Positions 26,744 through 35,827 of a stretch of 64,000 nucleotides of DNA are shown here, in pieces (positions within the stretch are counted from its first letter, which is position 1; each line of letters opens with the position of its first letter). Below the pieces are notes generated by a model, which made no database searches, was not told where the DNA came from, and worked only from the letters and a program-made list of their open reading frames with translations. Origin of the DNA: Acidisoma cellulosilyticum (lineage in GTDB: Bacteria; Pseudomonadota; Alphaproteobacteria; Acetobacterales; Acetobacteraceae). The DNA lies in the NCBI RefSeq assembly GCF_020621385.1, contig NZ_JAESVA010000001.1, positions 310,001-374,000 on the forward strand, in the 5' to 3' direction. The position numbers and the translations under genes were made by a program.

Positions 26744-27439
26744 ATGCTCGAAGTACAAAACGTCAATCTGCATTACGGCGCTGCCATCGCGCTGCGTGGC
26801 GTCTCCATCAAGGCAGAACTCGGCACGGTCACGTCCATTCTTGGCCGCAACGGTGTCGGCAAAACCAGCCTGCTGCGGGCGATTACCGGCGCGCATCCGA
26901 TTTCGGGCGGCGATATCCGCTGGGAAGGCAGTAGCATCGCCAAGATGCCGGCCTATGAGCGCGCCAAGCGCGGCATCGCCTGGGTGCCGCAGGGCCGCGA
27001 TATTTTTCCGCTGCTGACGGTGCGGGAAAATCTGGAAACCGGTTTCGCTGTCCTGCCCCGGCGCGAACGCAAAATCCCGGATGAGATTTTCGAGCTGTTC
27101 CCGATTCTGAAAAGCATGATGGGCCGGCGTGGCGGCGATCTGTCAGGCGGGCAGCAGCAGCAGCTCGCCATCGGCCGCGCGCTGGTCATGCGGCCGCGTC
27201 TGCTGGTGCTGGATGAGCCGACCGAGGGCATCCAGCCGAGCATCATCAAGGATATCGGCCGCGTCATTTCTCTTCTCCGCAGCCGTGGCACCATGGCGAT
27301 CCTGCTGGTCGAGCAATATTACGATTTCGCCCATGAACTGGCGCAGACCCTGGCGGTGATGGATCGTGGTTCGATCGTCGTGGCCGGTGAGCGCGACAGC
27401 CTGGATGAGACGGAGGTGCGGAAGCATCTGTCGGTGTGA
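26744..27439 (+). CDS. urtE: Urea ABC transporter ATP-binding protein UrtE
   Basis: This is the second ATPase subunit, 231 residues, LivF type. It has Walker A GRNGVGKTS, signature LSGGQQQQLAIGRAL, Walker B LLVLDEPTEGIQPS and the H-loop VEQYYDF. The ATG at 26744 lies six bases after GGAG; a GTG one codon earlier is less likely. It closes the transporter part of the operon. A repeat-bearing gap of 140 bases separates it from ureD. Confidence 0.95.
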   Translation: MLEVQNVNLHYGAAIALRGVSIKAELGTVTSILGRNGVGKTSLLRAITGAHPISGGDIRWEGSSIAKMPAYERAKRGIAWVPQGRDIFPLLTVRENLETGFAVLPRRERKIPDEIFELFPILKSMMGRRGGDLSGGQQQQLAIGRALVMRPRLLVLDEPTEGIQPSIIKDIGRVISLLRSRGTMAILLVEQYYDFAHELAQTLAVMDRGSIVVAGERDSLDETEVRKHLSV

Positions 27440-27464
27440 GCGGGTCATTGCCCAATCTCTCCCA

Positions 27465-27564
27465 GTCATCCGCGGACTCGTTCCGCGGACCTACCCGATC
27501 GGGCGCCCAGACAGCGTATCGGCGCTAAAGCGGGTGGATGCGCGGCATGAAGCCGCGCAAGACG
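27465..27564. repeat. Dispersed palindromic intergenic repeat, copy B
   Basis: This copy starts GTCATC and holds the palindrome CCGCGGA-CTCGT-TCCGCGG (about 27470-27488). CTACCCG, GGGCGCC, GCGGGTGGATGCGCGG and GCCGCGCAAGACG follow. The block order matches copies A and C. An in-frame ATG of ureD (27538) lies inside the repeat and is unlikely to be the true start. Confidence 0.6.
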
Positions 27565-27579
27565 AAAAAAGGGACGCAC

Positions 27580-28515
27580 ATGACATTGGAAGAGCCCGCG
27601 TCCCGGATGGCTCTGGATGCCGCTTCATGCGACAGAGGGTTGATGGATACGCCCGCCCTCTCGACTGCGCCTGCACTCGCCCCGGCCCCCCCCCAGCGCG
27701 CCTTCGGCCGCCTGCGCGTCGCCTTCAACCGGCGAGGCGAGGAGACCGTGCTGGCCGTACTACGACAGGAAGGCTGCTTCAAAGCGCGCCAGCCGCGCCC
27801 CGAGCCCGGCGGCATTCCCGAAACCGTGCTGCTCAATACCTCAGGCGGGATTACCGGCGGGGATGATCTGGCGGCCAGGATCGAGGCCGAGGACGGCACC
27901 CATTTCGTCGTCACCACGCAGGCGGCCGAACGCTACTACAAAGCCAGCCCCGCCTCCCCACCTGCCACCATCCGCTCGGACCTCAGGGTCGAAGACGGGG
28001 CGCTGCTGGAATGGCTGCCGCAGGAGACGATCCTGTTCGACCGCTGCCGGGTCGACCGGACGCTGTCCGTCGATCTGGCGCCCGGCGCCCGTTTCCTGGG
28101 CGTCGAAAGCCTCATCTTCGGGCGGCAGGCGATGGGTGAGACTGTGGACGAGATCAGCCTGCGCGACCGCATCATCATCCGGCACGGCGGAAAGCTGATC
28201 CTGCATGACGCGACCCGGCTTGAGGGTGAGGTCGCCACGCTGATGGCGCGCGCCAGCACCTTCGCCGACGCCCGTGCCATGGCGACCATCGTCGCGGTGC
28301 GCCCGGATGCCGGGGATTTTGTGGAGCCTTTGCGGGCGGCCCTTGGCCAAGGGCTACTGCCGGACCATAGTCTGGAAGCTGGCGTCTCGGCCTGGAATGG
28401 CCTTGTTCTTGCGAGACTGCTGGCGACGGATGGTGCGACCCTACGCAGGGCGGTGATGGCGGCGCTGGATATTCTACGAGCCGGCGCACCGCTGCCGCGC
28501 GTATGGCAATTGTGA
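27580..28515 (+). CDS. ureD: Urease accessory protein UreD
   Basis: UreD (UreH) binds apo-urease and, with UreF and UreG, delivers nickel. The product has about 311 residues with family motifs [37 protein letters not shown] and [13 protein letters not shown]. The ATG at 27580 has AAAAGGGA upstream and lies outside the repeat, unlike the longer start at 27538. It is the first gene of the urease block, 16 bases before ureA. The N-terminal 45 residues are low-complexity and probably disordered. Confidence 0.93.
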   Translation: MTLEEPASRMALDAASCDRGLMDTPALSTAPALAPAPPQRAFGRLRVAFNRRGEETVLAVLRQEGCFKARQPRPEPGGIPETVLLNTSGGITGGDDLAARIEAEDGTHFVVTTQAAERYYKASPASPPATIRSDLRVEDGALLEWLPQETILFDRCRVDRTLSVDLAPGARFLGVESLIFGRQAMGETVDEISLRDRIIIRHGGKLILHDATRLEGEVATLMARASTFADARAMATIVAVRPDAGDFVEPLRAALGQGLLPDHSLEAGVSAWNGLVLARLLATDGATLRRAVMAALDILRAGAPLPRVWQL

Positions 28516-28531
28516 AGGGAGAGAGTTTCAG

Positions 28532-28834
28532 GTGAACCTGACGCCCAGAGAAAAAGACAAGCTGCTCATTGCCATGGCCGCCAATGTCGCGCGCCGCCGG
28601 CTGGAGCGTGGCGTGGTGCTCAACTACCCGGAAGCGATCGCGCTGATCACCGATTTCGTGGTCGAAGGGGCGCGTGACGGCCGCACCGTCGCCGATCTGA
28701 TGGAAGCGGGCGCGCATGTCATCACCCGCGCGCAGGTCATGGAGGGAATCCCCGAGATGATCCATGACGTGCAGGTGGAAGCGACCTTCCCCGACGGCAC
28801 CAAGCTCGTCACCGTTCACCAGCCGATCCGCTGA
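28532..28834 (+). CDS. ureA: Urease subunit gamma
   Basis: This is the smallest structural subunit of urease (urea to ammonia and carbamate), 100 residues, the normal length. It starts [17 protein letters not shown] and contains [20 protein letters not shown] and the C-terminal end [11 protein letters not shown], all diagnostic. The start is GTG with GGAGAG upstream. It lies 11 bases before ureB. Confidence 0.96.
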   Translation: MNLTPREKDKLLIAMAANVARRRLERGVVLNYPEAIALITDFVVEGARDGRTVADLMEAGAHVITRAQVMEGIPEMIHDVQVEATFPDGTKLVTVHQPIR

Positions 28835-28845
28835 AGGAGACGCCC

Positions 28846-29157
28846 ATGATCCCCGGAGAACTCATCCCAGCGGCCGGCGATATTGAGATCAATGTCGGCG
28901 CCAAGGAACTGAGACTGACCGTCGCCAATACTGGGGACCGTCCGGTGCAGGTCGGCAGCCATTATCATTTCGCGGAAACCAATCCCGGCCTGCAATTCGA
29001 CCGCGCGGCCGCACGCGGCTATCGGCTGGATATTCCGGCGGGAACAGCCGTGCGCTTCGAGCCCGGGCAGTCGCGCGAAGTCGTGCTGATCCCCATCAGC
29101 GGCGCCCGCGTCATCTACGGTTTCCGGGGCGATGTCTCCGGCAGTTTGGAAGGCTGA
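28846..29157 (+). CDS. ureB: Urease subunit beta
   Basis: This is the second structural subunit of urease, 103 residues. It opens [20 protein letters not shown] and contains [16 protein letters not shown] and [16 protein letters not shown], the standard UreB signatures. It assembles with UreA and UreC in an (alpha-beta-gamma)3 complex in the cytoplasm. Its stop lies just before the ureC start. Confidence 0.96.
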   Translation: MIPGELIPAAGDIEINVGAKELRLTVANTGDRPVQVGSHYHFAETNPGLQFDRAAARGYRLDIPAGTAVRFEPGQSREVVLIPISGARVIYGFRGDVSGSLEG

Positions 29158-29161
29158 CATC

Positions 29162-30868
29162 ATGGCCCGCATGTCCCGCCACGCCTATGCGCATATGTTC
29201 GGCCCGACGGTGGGCGACCGCGTGCGGCTGGCCGATACCGAATTGTTCGTCGAGGTCGAGCGTGATTTCACGACCTATGGCGAGGAAGTGAAATTCGGCG
29301 GCGGCAAGGTCATTCGTGACGGCATGGGCCAGTCCCAGGTCACGAATGCGGCCGGCGCCGCCGATACCGTCATCACCAATGCGCTGATCATCGACCATTG
29401 GGGCATCGTCAAAGCCGATGTCGCGCTGAAGGGCGGGCGCATCGCCGGCATCGGCAAGGCCGGCAACCCGGATACGCAGCCCAATGTCACTATCATCATC
29501 GGGCCGGGCACCGAGATCATTGCCGGCGAAGGCCGAATTCTGACGGCCGGTGGCTTCGACAGCCATATCCATTTCATCTGCCCGCAGCAGGTGGATGAGG
29601 CGCTGTCATCCGGCCTGACCACCATGCTGGGCGGCGGCACCGGCCCCGCCACCGGCACGGCGGCGACCACCTGCACGCCCGGCCCTTTCCACCTCGCGCG
29701 CATGCTGCAGGCGGCGGAAGGCCTGCCGATGAACCTTGCCTTCGCGGGCAAGGGCAATGCGTCGCGGCCGGAAGCGCTGGAGGAGATGATCCGCGCTGGC
29801 GCCTGCGCGCTGAAGCTGCATGAGGATTGGGGCACCACGCCCGCCGCCATCGACAACTGCCTGACGGTCGCGGACCGCTTCGACGTTCAGGTCATGATCC
29901 ATACGGATACGCTGAACGAAAGCGGCTTCGTGGAGGATTCAATCGCCGCCATCGGCGGGCGCACCATCCATGCCTATCACACCGAAGGCGCGGGCGGCGG
30001 CCATGCGCCGGATATCATCCGCGTCGCCGGCCTGCCGAACGTCATTCCGTCCAGCACGAACCCGACGCGCCCCTATACGCGCAACACGCTGGATGAGCAT
30101 CTCGATATGCTCATGGTGTGTCATCACCTGGACCCAGAAATCCCCGAGGATATCGCCTTCGCGGAAAGCCGCATCCGGCGGGAGACGATCGCGGCCGAGG
30201 ATATCCTGCACGATATCGGCGCCTTCTCGATCATCAGTTCCGACAGCCAGGCCATGGGCCGCGTGGGCGAGGTGATTACCCGCACCTGGCAGACGGCGCA
30301 TAAGATGAAGGTGCAGCGTGGGTCTTTGCCCGGTGACGGTGCGGCCGACAATGCGCGCGTAAAACGCTATATCGCGAAATACACGATCAACCCGGCCATC
30401 GCGCATGGCATTTCCGAGCATGTCGGCTCGATCGAAATCGGCAAGCTGGCTGATCTCGTGTTGTGGACACCGGCTTTCTTTGGCGTGAAGCCGGACATGG
30501 TGCTGAAATCCGGCACCATCGCCATGGCGATGATGGGCGACCCGAATGCGTCCATCCCGACGCCGCAGCCCGTGCATAGCCGGCCGATGTTCGGCAATTT
30601 CGGCCGCTCGCTGACGCTCTCCTCCGTGCTGTTCGTCTCGGGTGCGGCGATCGACGCCGATCTTGGGACGCAGCTTGGCCTGTCGCGGGAATTGGTCGCG
30701 GTGAACAATACGCGTGGCGGCATCGGCAAGGCGAGCATGGTGCATAATGATGCGACGCCGGATATCGAGGTTGATCCGGAAACCTATGAAGTGCGCGCGG
30801 ACGGCGTTCTGCTCACCTGCGAACCGGCGACTGTGCTGCCGATGGCGCAGCGGTATTTTCTGTTCTGA
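29162..30868 (+). CDS. ureC: Urease subunit alpha (catalytic)
   Basis: This is the catalytic subunit, 568 residues. The di-nickel ligands are present: H135 and H137 (DSHIHF), the carbamylated lysine K218 and H220 (ALKLHED), H247 (MIHTD), H273 ([10 protein letters not shown]) and D361 (ISSDSQAMG). The flap Cys320 and His321 (MVCHH) are also there. All catalytic residues are intact, so an active enzyme is expected. GGAAGG precedes the ATG at 29162; an in-frame upstream start at 29132 would overlap ureB. Confidence 0.97.
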   Translation: MARMSRHAYAHMFGPTVGDRVRLADTELFVEVERDFTTYGEEVKFGGGKVIRDGMGQSQVTNAAGAADTVITNALIIDHWGIVKADVALKGGRIAGIGKAGNPDTQPNVTIIIGPGTEIIAGEGRILTAGGFDSHIHFICPQQVDEALSSGLTTMLGGGTGPATGTAATTCTPGPFHLARMLQAAEGLPMNLAFAGKGNASRPEALEEMIRAGACALKLHEDWGTTPAAIDNCLTVADRFDVQVMIHTDTLNESGFVEDSIAAIGGRTIHAYHTEGAGGGHAPDIIRVAGLPNVIPSSTNPTRPYTRNTLDEHLDMLMVCHHLDPEIPEDIAFAESRIRRETIAAEDILHDIGAFSIISSDSQAMGRVGEVITRTWQTAHKMKVQRGSLPGDGAADNARVKRYIAKYTINPAIAHGISEHVGSIEIGKLADLVLWTPAFFGVKPDMVLKSGTIAMAMMGDPNASIPTPQPVHSRPMFGNFGRSLTLSSVLFVSGAAIDADLGTQLGLSRELVAVNNTRGGIGKASMVHNDATPDIEVDPETYEVRADGVLLTCEPATVLPMAQRYFLF

Positions 30869-30894
30869 TGATGAGGGCTTGCCACTTCACAATC

Positions 30895-31058
30895 GTCATC
30901 CCTGGCCTTGTGCCGGGGATCTACCCGCCTGGGCGCCTTCACGGAGAAGCCGGGACAAGCCCTTCCTGTATCGTCACGCTCGGGCTTGACCCGAGGGTCC
31001 ACTCGTACGCTTGGGCGCCGCAGCGCATGGATGCCCGGGTCAAGCCCGGGCATGACGA
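30895..31058. repeat. Dispersed palindromic intergenic repeat, copy C (double)
   Basis: The 237-base ureC-ureE gap is mostly repeat. It holds GTCATCCCTGGCC with CCGGGGATCTACCCG and GGGCGCC, then a second unit (from about 30972) with CTCGGGCTTGACCCGAG, TTGGGCGCC and the palindrome CCCGGGTCAAGCCCGGG before CATGACGA. It looks like a tandem of two related elements. A partial copy follows ureG at about 32912. Confidence 0.6.
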
Positions 31059-31105
31059 GATGGGGTTCGGGGATGAGCTGGCGAGCGTGACTATGGAAAA
31101 GAAAA

Positions 31106-31609
31106 ATGCGCGCCACTGAATACCTTGCCGCAGGCTCCTGGAAACCAGCCGATGCGGCAGACGCCGTGCTGCTGGACCATGACCATCGGCACCGCCGCCG
31201 CTTTTTGCTTAAGACTTTGTCTGGTCAGGAATGCCTGCTTGATCTCGCGCAGGCCGTCGCGCTGAAACATGGCGACGGCTTGAAGCTGGAGGATGGCCGT
31301 ATCCTCGCCGTGCAGGCCATGCCGGAACGTGTGCTGGATATCCATGCCCATGACGAAGACGCGCTGATGCGCATCGCTTGGCACTTAGGCAACCGGCATC
31401 TGCCGGTGCAGTTCCTGCCCGGCGAAATCCGCATCCGCTACGATCATGTGATCGCGGAGATGGTGGAGCTTCTCGGCGGCCATGCCGAGGAAAATGAAGC
31501 GCCCTTCGACCCTGAATCCGGCGCCTATGCGCCGGGTACCGGCGGCGGGCATCACCACCACCATGGCGACGACGACCATGACCATGGTCACCACCATCAC
31601 CATGACTGA
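31106..31609 (+). CDS. ureE: Urease accessory nickel-binding protein UreE
   Basis: UreE is the nickel metallochaperone for urease, 167 residues. The N-terminal peptide-binding domain is followed by the ferredoxin-like metal-binding domain (VLDIHAHDEDALMRIAWHLG, LPVQF). The C-terminal tail is a run of 11 His, 5 Asp and one Gly (from HHHHHGDDD), which binds several nickel ions. The coding sequence of the tail is a run of CAC/CAT and GAC/GAT triplets. Its last codons overlap the ureF start. Confidence 0.95.
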   Translation: MRATEYLAAGSWKPADAADAVLLDHDHRHRRRFLLKTLSGQECLLDLAQAVALKHGDGLKLEDGRILAVQAMPERVLDIHAHDEDALMRIAWHLGNRHLPVQFLPGEIRIRYDHVIAEMVELLGGHAEENEAPFDPESGAYAPGTGGGHHHHHGDDDHDHGHHHHHD

Positions 31610-32279
31610 GCCAGCCTCCCTCAGCGACGACGGCTTTCTGAAGCTGTTGACCTGGCTGTCGCCTGCCTTCCCGACCGGCGGTTTCGCCTATAGCCATGGC
31701 ATCGAATGGGCCGTGGAAACGGGCGATGCTAAATCAACCGCCGGCATCGTCGGCTGGATCGTCGATATTCTGGAGCAGGGCAGCGGACGGACGGATGCCA
31801 TTCTGCTGCGCCACGCGCATCGCGCGGCGGGTGACGCCGAAGCCCTGGCCGAAATCGCAGCGCTTGCGGCAGCCCTGCCCGGCTGTCGCGAACGGCTGCT
31901 GGAAACGACCGCTCAGGGCAATGCCTTCATCGCCGCCGCGCGCGCCTGGCCGCATCCGATCCTGCAACAGCTTGGCGATGACATCGCCTATCCGGTCGCG
32001 GTCGGCGCCATCGCGGCCAGCCACGGCATTGCCGAGGAACGCGCGACCTTGGGCTTTCTGCACACTTTCGCCGCCAATCTGGTCTCGTCCGCCGTGCGCA
32101 TCATTCCGCTCGGACAACAGGCCGGTTTGCGCATTCTGGCGGCGCTGGAACCCGTTCTGGTCGCGGTCTGCAACGACAGCCGCCACCAGACGCTCGACGA
32201 TATCGGCAGCAGCAGCATCCGCGCCGATCTCGCGGCCATGCATCACGAAACCCAATATACGAGGTTATTCCGCACATGA
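31602..32279 (+). CDS. ureF: Urease accessory protein UreF
   Basis: UreF is part of the UreDFG complex that loads nickel into urease. The product has 225 residues. Motifs include [20 protein letters not shown] and [14 protein letters not shown]. The ATG at 31602 overlaps the ureE stop by eight bases. Longer in-frame starts upstream would read through the ureE His tail in another frame and are rejected. It overlaps ureG by four bases. Confidence 0.93.
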   Translation: MTEPASLSDDGFLKLLTWLSPAFPTGGFAYSHGIEWAVETGDAKSTAGIVGWIVDILEQGSGRTDAILLRHAHRAAGDAEALAEIAALAAALPGCRERLLETTAQGNAFIAAARAWPHPILQQLGDDIAYPVAVGAIAASHGIAEERATLGFLHTFAANLVSSAVRIIPLGQQAGLRILAALEPVLVAVCNDSRHQTLDDIGSSSIRADLAAMHHETQYTRLFRT

Positions 32280-32902
32280 GTTCTTCGCCCCACGGCCCGC
32301 TTCGCGTGGGCATCGGCGGTCCTGTCGGCACCGGCAAGACCGCTCTCATGGATGCGCTGTGCAAGACGTTGCGCGATACCTACAATATCGCGGCGATCAC
32401 CAACGACATCTACACCAAGGAAGATGCGGAGTTCCTGACGCGCGCCGGCAGCCTGACGCCCGACCGCATCCTGGGGATTGAGACCGGTGGCTGCCCGCAT
32501 ACCGCCATCCGTGAAGATGCCAGCATCAACCTTGCCGGCGTCTCCGACCTCAACAAGCGCTTTCCCGGCCTGGACGTGATCCTGATCGAAAGCGGCGGCG
32601 ACAATCTGGCAGCGACCTTCAGCCCCGAGCTCGCCGATATCACGATCTATGTCATCGACGTCTCGGCCGGCGACAAGATCCCGCGCAAGGGCGGACCGGG
32701 CATTACCCGCAGCGATCTGCTGGTCATCAACAAGATCGATCTGGCGCCCTATGTCGGTGCCAGCCTGGACGTGATGGATCGCGATTCGCGAAAGATGCGC
32801 GGTGAGCGGCCCTTCGTCTTCACCAATATCCGTGCAGGACAAGGGGTGGCCGATATCGCGGCCTTCATCGAGCGCCACGGCGGTCTTTCGCGGGCGGCTT
32901 AG
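32276..32902 (+). CDS. ureG: Urease accessory GTPase UreG
   Basis: UreG is the GTPase that drives nickel delivery, 208 residues. It has a P-loop [11 protein letters not shown], the metal-binding motif [15 protein letters not shown] (CPH) and the SxxD-like [13 protein letters not shown] region. The nucleotide-specificity motif NKID is in [14 protein letters not shown]. It closes the urease block. The 104 bases after it contain a partial copy of the dispersed repeat. Confidence 0.96.
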   Translation: MSSSPHGPLRVGIGGPVGTGKTALMDALCKTLRDTYNIAAITNDIYTKEDAEFLTRAGSLTPDRILGIETGGCPHTAIREDASINLAGVSDLNKRFPGLDVILIESGGDNLAATFSPELADITIYVIDVSAGDKIPRKGGPGITRSDLLVINKIDLAPYVGASLDVMDRDSRKMRGERPFVFTNIRAGQGVADIAAFIERHGGLSRAA

Positions 32903-32911
32903 TTTTTATCG

Positions 32912-32940
32912 CGTCATCCCCGGCCTTATGGCTGGCGGAA
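32912..32940. repeat. Partial copy of the dispersed intergenic repeat
   Basis: GTCATCCCCGGCC followed by TGGCTGGCGG after ureG resembles the first third of the repeats in the urtA-urtB and ureC-ureE gaps. It then diverges. Confidence 0.4.
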
Positions 32941-33006
32941 ATTGTCAAAACCCTGGCGCATTCAGCCATTCCTCTGAGGAGCGATTCCCGTCTAGGCTCA
33001 GCCGGA

Positions 33007-33585
33007 ATGGTCAATGTCGCCAATATCGTTGCGCGTCAGCCTTTGCTCCAGCCCACCGCCCAGGTGCTGGCCGCAGGTGCTGTGGCTGGCATTCTGACAA
33101 TGGCGGTCAGCAGTTTCGGCCTGTTCGATATGCCTCTGATGGCCGGTTGCGGCCCCGGCATGCTGCAGGCGAGCCTGGCCGTCGCACTGCGCGTGACGGC
33201 CAGCATGGTCGTCATCGGCATCCTGACCGCGCGCCCTCAGATGATCTGTTCGCGTCAGGGGCTGCTGACGCTGGCCGCTTGGATTCTGGGCCTGACGGTT
33301 TTTGCCGTCCTTGATCAGCACGCAGTGACGATCAGCCTGACGCTGACCGATCCTCTCGCAGGACCGTTGCTGCGTGCGACGCCTCTGCTGGTCGGACTGC
33401 TCGCCGCTTCCCTCGCACCGCGGGGTCAGAAAATCTGCATCGCCGCAATGATCGTCATGACCCATGCCGGTCTCATGACTTGGCCCTGGATGGCCCTCTG
33501 CGCCGCGCTGACCGCCTGGACCGAGACCAGGCGCAGCCGCGAATGTGGCCTGCGCCGGTCGCAACGCCCCCGACTTTCTGTTTGA
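33007..33585 (+). CDS. Hypothetical membrane protein after ureG
   Basis: This is a 192-residue hydrophobic protein with about five or six predicted membrane segments (around residues 18-38, 52-72, 84-100, 125-140 and 147-172). A basic tail follows (ETRRSRECGLRRSQRPRL). It has clusters of Met and Cys (MPLMAGCGPGM, MICSRQG) and a His in IVMTHAGLM. It is not HupE/UreJ, whose His motifs are absent. I recognise no family. The ribosome site is weak. Its place right after ureG suggests, but does not show, a link to nickel or urea. Confidence 0.5.
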   Translation: MVNVANIVARQPLLQPTAQVLAAGAVAGILTMAVSSFGLFDMPLMAGCGPGMLQASLAVALRVTASMVVIGILTARPQMICSRQGLLTLAAWILGLTVFAVLDQHAVTISLTLTDPLAGPLLRATPLLVGLLAASLAPRGQKICIAAMIVMTHAGLMTWPWMALCAALTAWTETRRSRECGLRRSQRPRLSV

Positions 33586-33619
33586 GTTTCCGCTGCTTAG
33601 ACTGATCCCACCTAGGCGG

Positions 33620-33994
33620 ATGGAGGCTGAATTGGCTGAAACGCTGAAAGCGTCTCTGGCTGCGTTTATGACGCGCCTGCCCGGGCCACCGGATGCTGTT
33701 TGGCCCGAGGGCGTGCCTTTCGCCGATGCCTTCCGACACGGAACCATGTCCGTCGAAATCTTCGCGCCCCGCGGCACCGACCGGCAAGCGCCGCATGCGC
33801 AGGATGAGCTTTACGTCGTCGTCAGCGGCCAGGCGCGTTTCGACCACAACGGCGTCGTCATGACGGCCGAGACCGGCGACGTGCTGTTCGTACCCGCCGG
33901 CGATCCGCATTTCTTTCTCGATATGAGCGCGGATTTCGCGACCTGGGTCATTTTCTGGGGACCCCGCGGCGGCGAGAAGGATGCGCCGTCATGA
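33620..33994 (+). CDS. Cupin-domain protein
   Basis: This is a small single-domain cupin of about 124 residues. Motif 1 is APHAQDELYVVVSGQARF (His and Glu metal ligands) and motif 2 is GDVLFVPAGDPHFF. Its function is unspecified. The start is ambiguous: ATG at 33620, or TTG at 33632, which has GGAGG at good spacing. Its stop overlaps the acetyltransferase start (ATGA), so the two are coexpressed. Confidence 0.75.
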   Translation: MEAELAETLKASLAAFMTRLPGPPDAVWPEGVPFADAFRHGTMSVEIFAPRGTDRQAPHAQDELYVVVSGQARFDHNGVVMTAETGDVLFVPAGDPHFFLDMSADFATWVIFWGPRGGEKDAPS

Positions 33995-34500
33995 CCGATC
34001 ATTTCATCCGGGCGGAGCCGGGCGATCTGGAGTCGATCATCACCCTCACCCATGCGGCCTACCTGCCCTATACGGTCATGCTCGGTGCACCACCTTTGCC
34101 GGTCACGACAGATTACGCGCCGCGCATCGCGGCTGGCGAAGTCTGGCTGCTACACCGCGGCGACGCGGTCGGCAGCGACCCCGTCGCGCTGACCGGTCTG
34201 CTTGTCCTGGAGCTGCACGAGGATCACGGCATGATCTACAGCGTCGCCGTCGCCCCCGGCTTTCAGGGACAAGGGCATGGCGTGCGTCTGCTGCGCCATG
34301 CCGAAAAGCTGGTGCGCGACGCCGGCCATGGCGAAATCCGGCTTTATACGAATGCGCGGATGGAGCGGAACATCGCCCTTTATCAATCCTTCGGCTATCG
34401 CGAGACCGGACGCCGCCCCAACCCTCATCGTCCCGGTTGGTTCATCGTCGACATGGCCAAGCCCCTCAGCCGCCCGCCTTGGCAGGGTAATTGCACCTGA
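33991..34500 (+). CDS. GNAT-family N-acetyltransferase
   Basis: This is a 169-residue acetyl-CoA-dependent acetyltransferase. The acetyl-CoA binding motif A is YSVAVAPGFQGQGHGVRLLR (QGQGHG loop), and the closing motif is MERNIALYQSFGYRETGR. The substrate is unknown. It is translationally coupled to the cupin gene and followed 28 bases later by dadA-like. Confidence 0.85.
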   Translation: MTDHFIRAEPGDLESIITLTHAAYLPYTVMLGAPPLPVTTDYAPRIAAGEVWLLHRGDAVGSDPVALTGLLVLELHEDHGMIYSVAVAPGFQGQGHGVRLLRHAEKLVRDAGHGEIRLYTNARMERNIALYQSFGYRETGRRPNPHRPGWFIVDMAKPLSRPPWQGNCT

Positions 34501-34528
34501 TCCGCAAGCGATAGAGGGAGCATGAGCC

Positions 34529-35827
34529 TTGAAGCGGATTGCCATTGTCGGTGCCGGCGTCACGGGCATCACCACCGCCTATAGTCTGTTGAAGCGAGGC
34601 TTTGACGTGACGGTCTTTGACCGCCACCGCTATGCCGGGATGGAGACGTCCTTCGCCAATGGCGGCCAGCTTTCGGCCAGCAATGCGGAAGTGTGGAATT
34701 CCTGGGCGACCCTCTTCAAAGGCGTCAAATGGATGCTGAAGACGGATGCGCCTCTGCTCGTGAACCCGGCACCCTCCTGGCATAAATACAGCTGGATGGC
34801 GGAATTCGTCGCCCAGATCCCGCATTATCGCCGCAATACGATCGAAACCGTGAAGCTCGCCATCGCCTCCCGCCGTTTTCTGGATGAGACGGCCGAGACG
34901 GAAGGCATCGATTTCGACCGCGAGCCGCGCGGCATCCTGCATATCTATCGCGATAAGAAGAGTTTCGACGGTGCTGCCCGCGTCAACAAGCTCTATGCCG
35001 AAGGCGGGCTAGATCGTGTCGCTGTGACGCCCGCGGAAATCCGCGCCATCGAACCCGCGCTGAGCGGGGATTTCTACGGCGGCTTCTTTACGGAATCAGA
35101 CTACACCGGCGACATCCACAGCTTCACGCGCGGTCTGGCTGCCGTCTGCGCCAAACGCGGCGCGACCTTCCACCACGATGTCACGGTCGGGCAATTGGAA
35201 CACACTCAGGCAGGCGTCGATGTGACCTGGACGCCAGCCCATGCTTCCGGACCCGTGGAAAAAGAAAGATTTGACGGCATTGTGATCTGCGCCGGTGTCG
35301 CGAGCAGGCAATTCGCGGCTCAGCTGGGCGACCGCGTCAACATCTACCCGGTGAAGGGCTATTCCATCACCATCCCGCTGATCGGGCCGGAAAGCCGCCG
35401 CGCCGCACCCTGGGTCAGCCTGCTGGACGATGGCGCCAAGATCGTTTCCAGCCGCTACGAAGACCGGCTGCGCGTCGCCGGCACGGCGGAGTTCAACGGC
35501 TATAACCGCGATATCCGCGCGGACCGCATCCGCCCGCTGGAACATTGGACGCGGCAACTCTTCCCCGGCATTGATACCAGCGGTGCCATTCCCTGGGCCG
35601 GGCTCAGGCCGATGCTGCCGAGCATGCTACCGCGTGTGGGGCCGGGCCGGGCGCCAGGGGTCTTCTACAATACGGGCCATGGCCATCTCGGTTGGACGCT
35701 CTCTGCTGTGACCGCCGAAATGGTTGCCGACAGCATCATGAATAACGCCGCGCTTGGCGCTTCCCAGGCGCCGGGCATGACGATGCCCAAGCCGCGTCAG
35801 GCGGGGCCAACTCAGGCGGCGGGCTGA
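34529..35827 (+). CDS. dadA: FAD-dependent D-amino acid dehydrogenase (DadA-like)
   Basis: This flavoprotein of 432 residues oxidatively deaminates D-amino acids. It has an N-terminal dinucleotide-binding motif RIAIVGAGVTGITTAYSL, the DadA-type ETSFANGGQLSASNAEVWN loop and a C-terminal GVFYNTGHGHLGWTLS FAD motif. The start is TTG with GGGAG upstream; an ATG seven bases earlier is out of frame. No alanine racemase or Lrp-like regulator is adjacent. Its 3' end overlaps the convergent diguanylate cyclase gene by 16 bases. Confidence 0.85.
   Translation: MKRIAIVGAGVTGITTAYSLLKRGFDVTVFDRHRYAGMETSFANGGQLSASNAEVWNSWATLFKGVKWMLKTDAPLLVNPAPSWHKYSWMAEFVAQIPHYRRNTIETVKLAIASRRFLDETAETEGIDFDREPRGILHIYRDKKSFDGAARVNKLYAEGGLDRVAVTPAEIRAIEPALSGDFYGGFFTESDYTGDIHSFTRGLAAVCAKRGATFHHDVTVGQLEHTQAGVDVTWTPAHASGPVEKERFDGIVICAGVASRQFAAQLGDRVNIYPVKGYSITIPLIGPESRRAAPWVSLLDDGAKIVSSRYEDRLRVAGTAEFNGYNRDIRADRIRPLEHWTRQLFPGIDTSGAIPWAGLRPMLPSMLPRVGPGRAPGVFYNTGHGHLGWTLSAVTAEMVADSIMNNAALGASQAPGMTMPKPRQAGPTQAAG

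Noticed and set aside
31106-31609. The His/Asp tail region as a CRISPR-like or simple repeat array
   Set aside because: The triplet repetition is explained by the nickel-binding UreE tail; there are no spacers.
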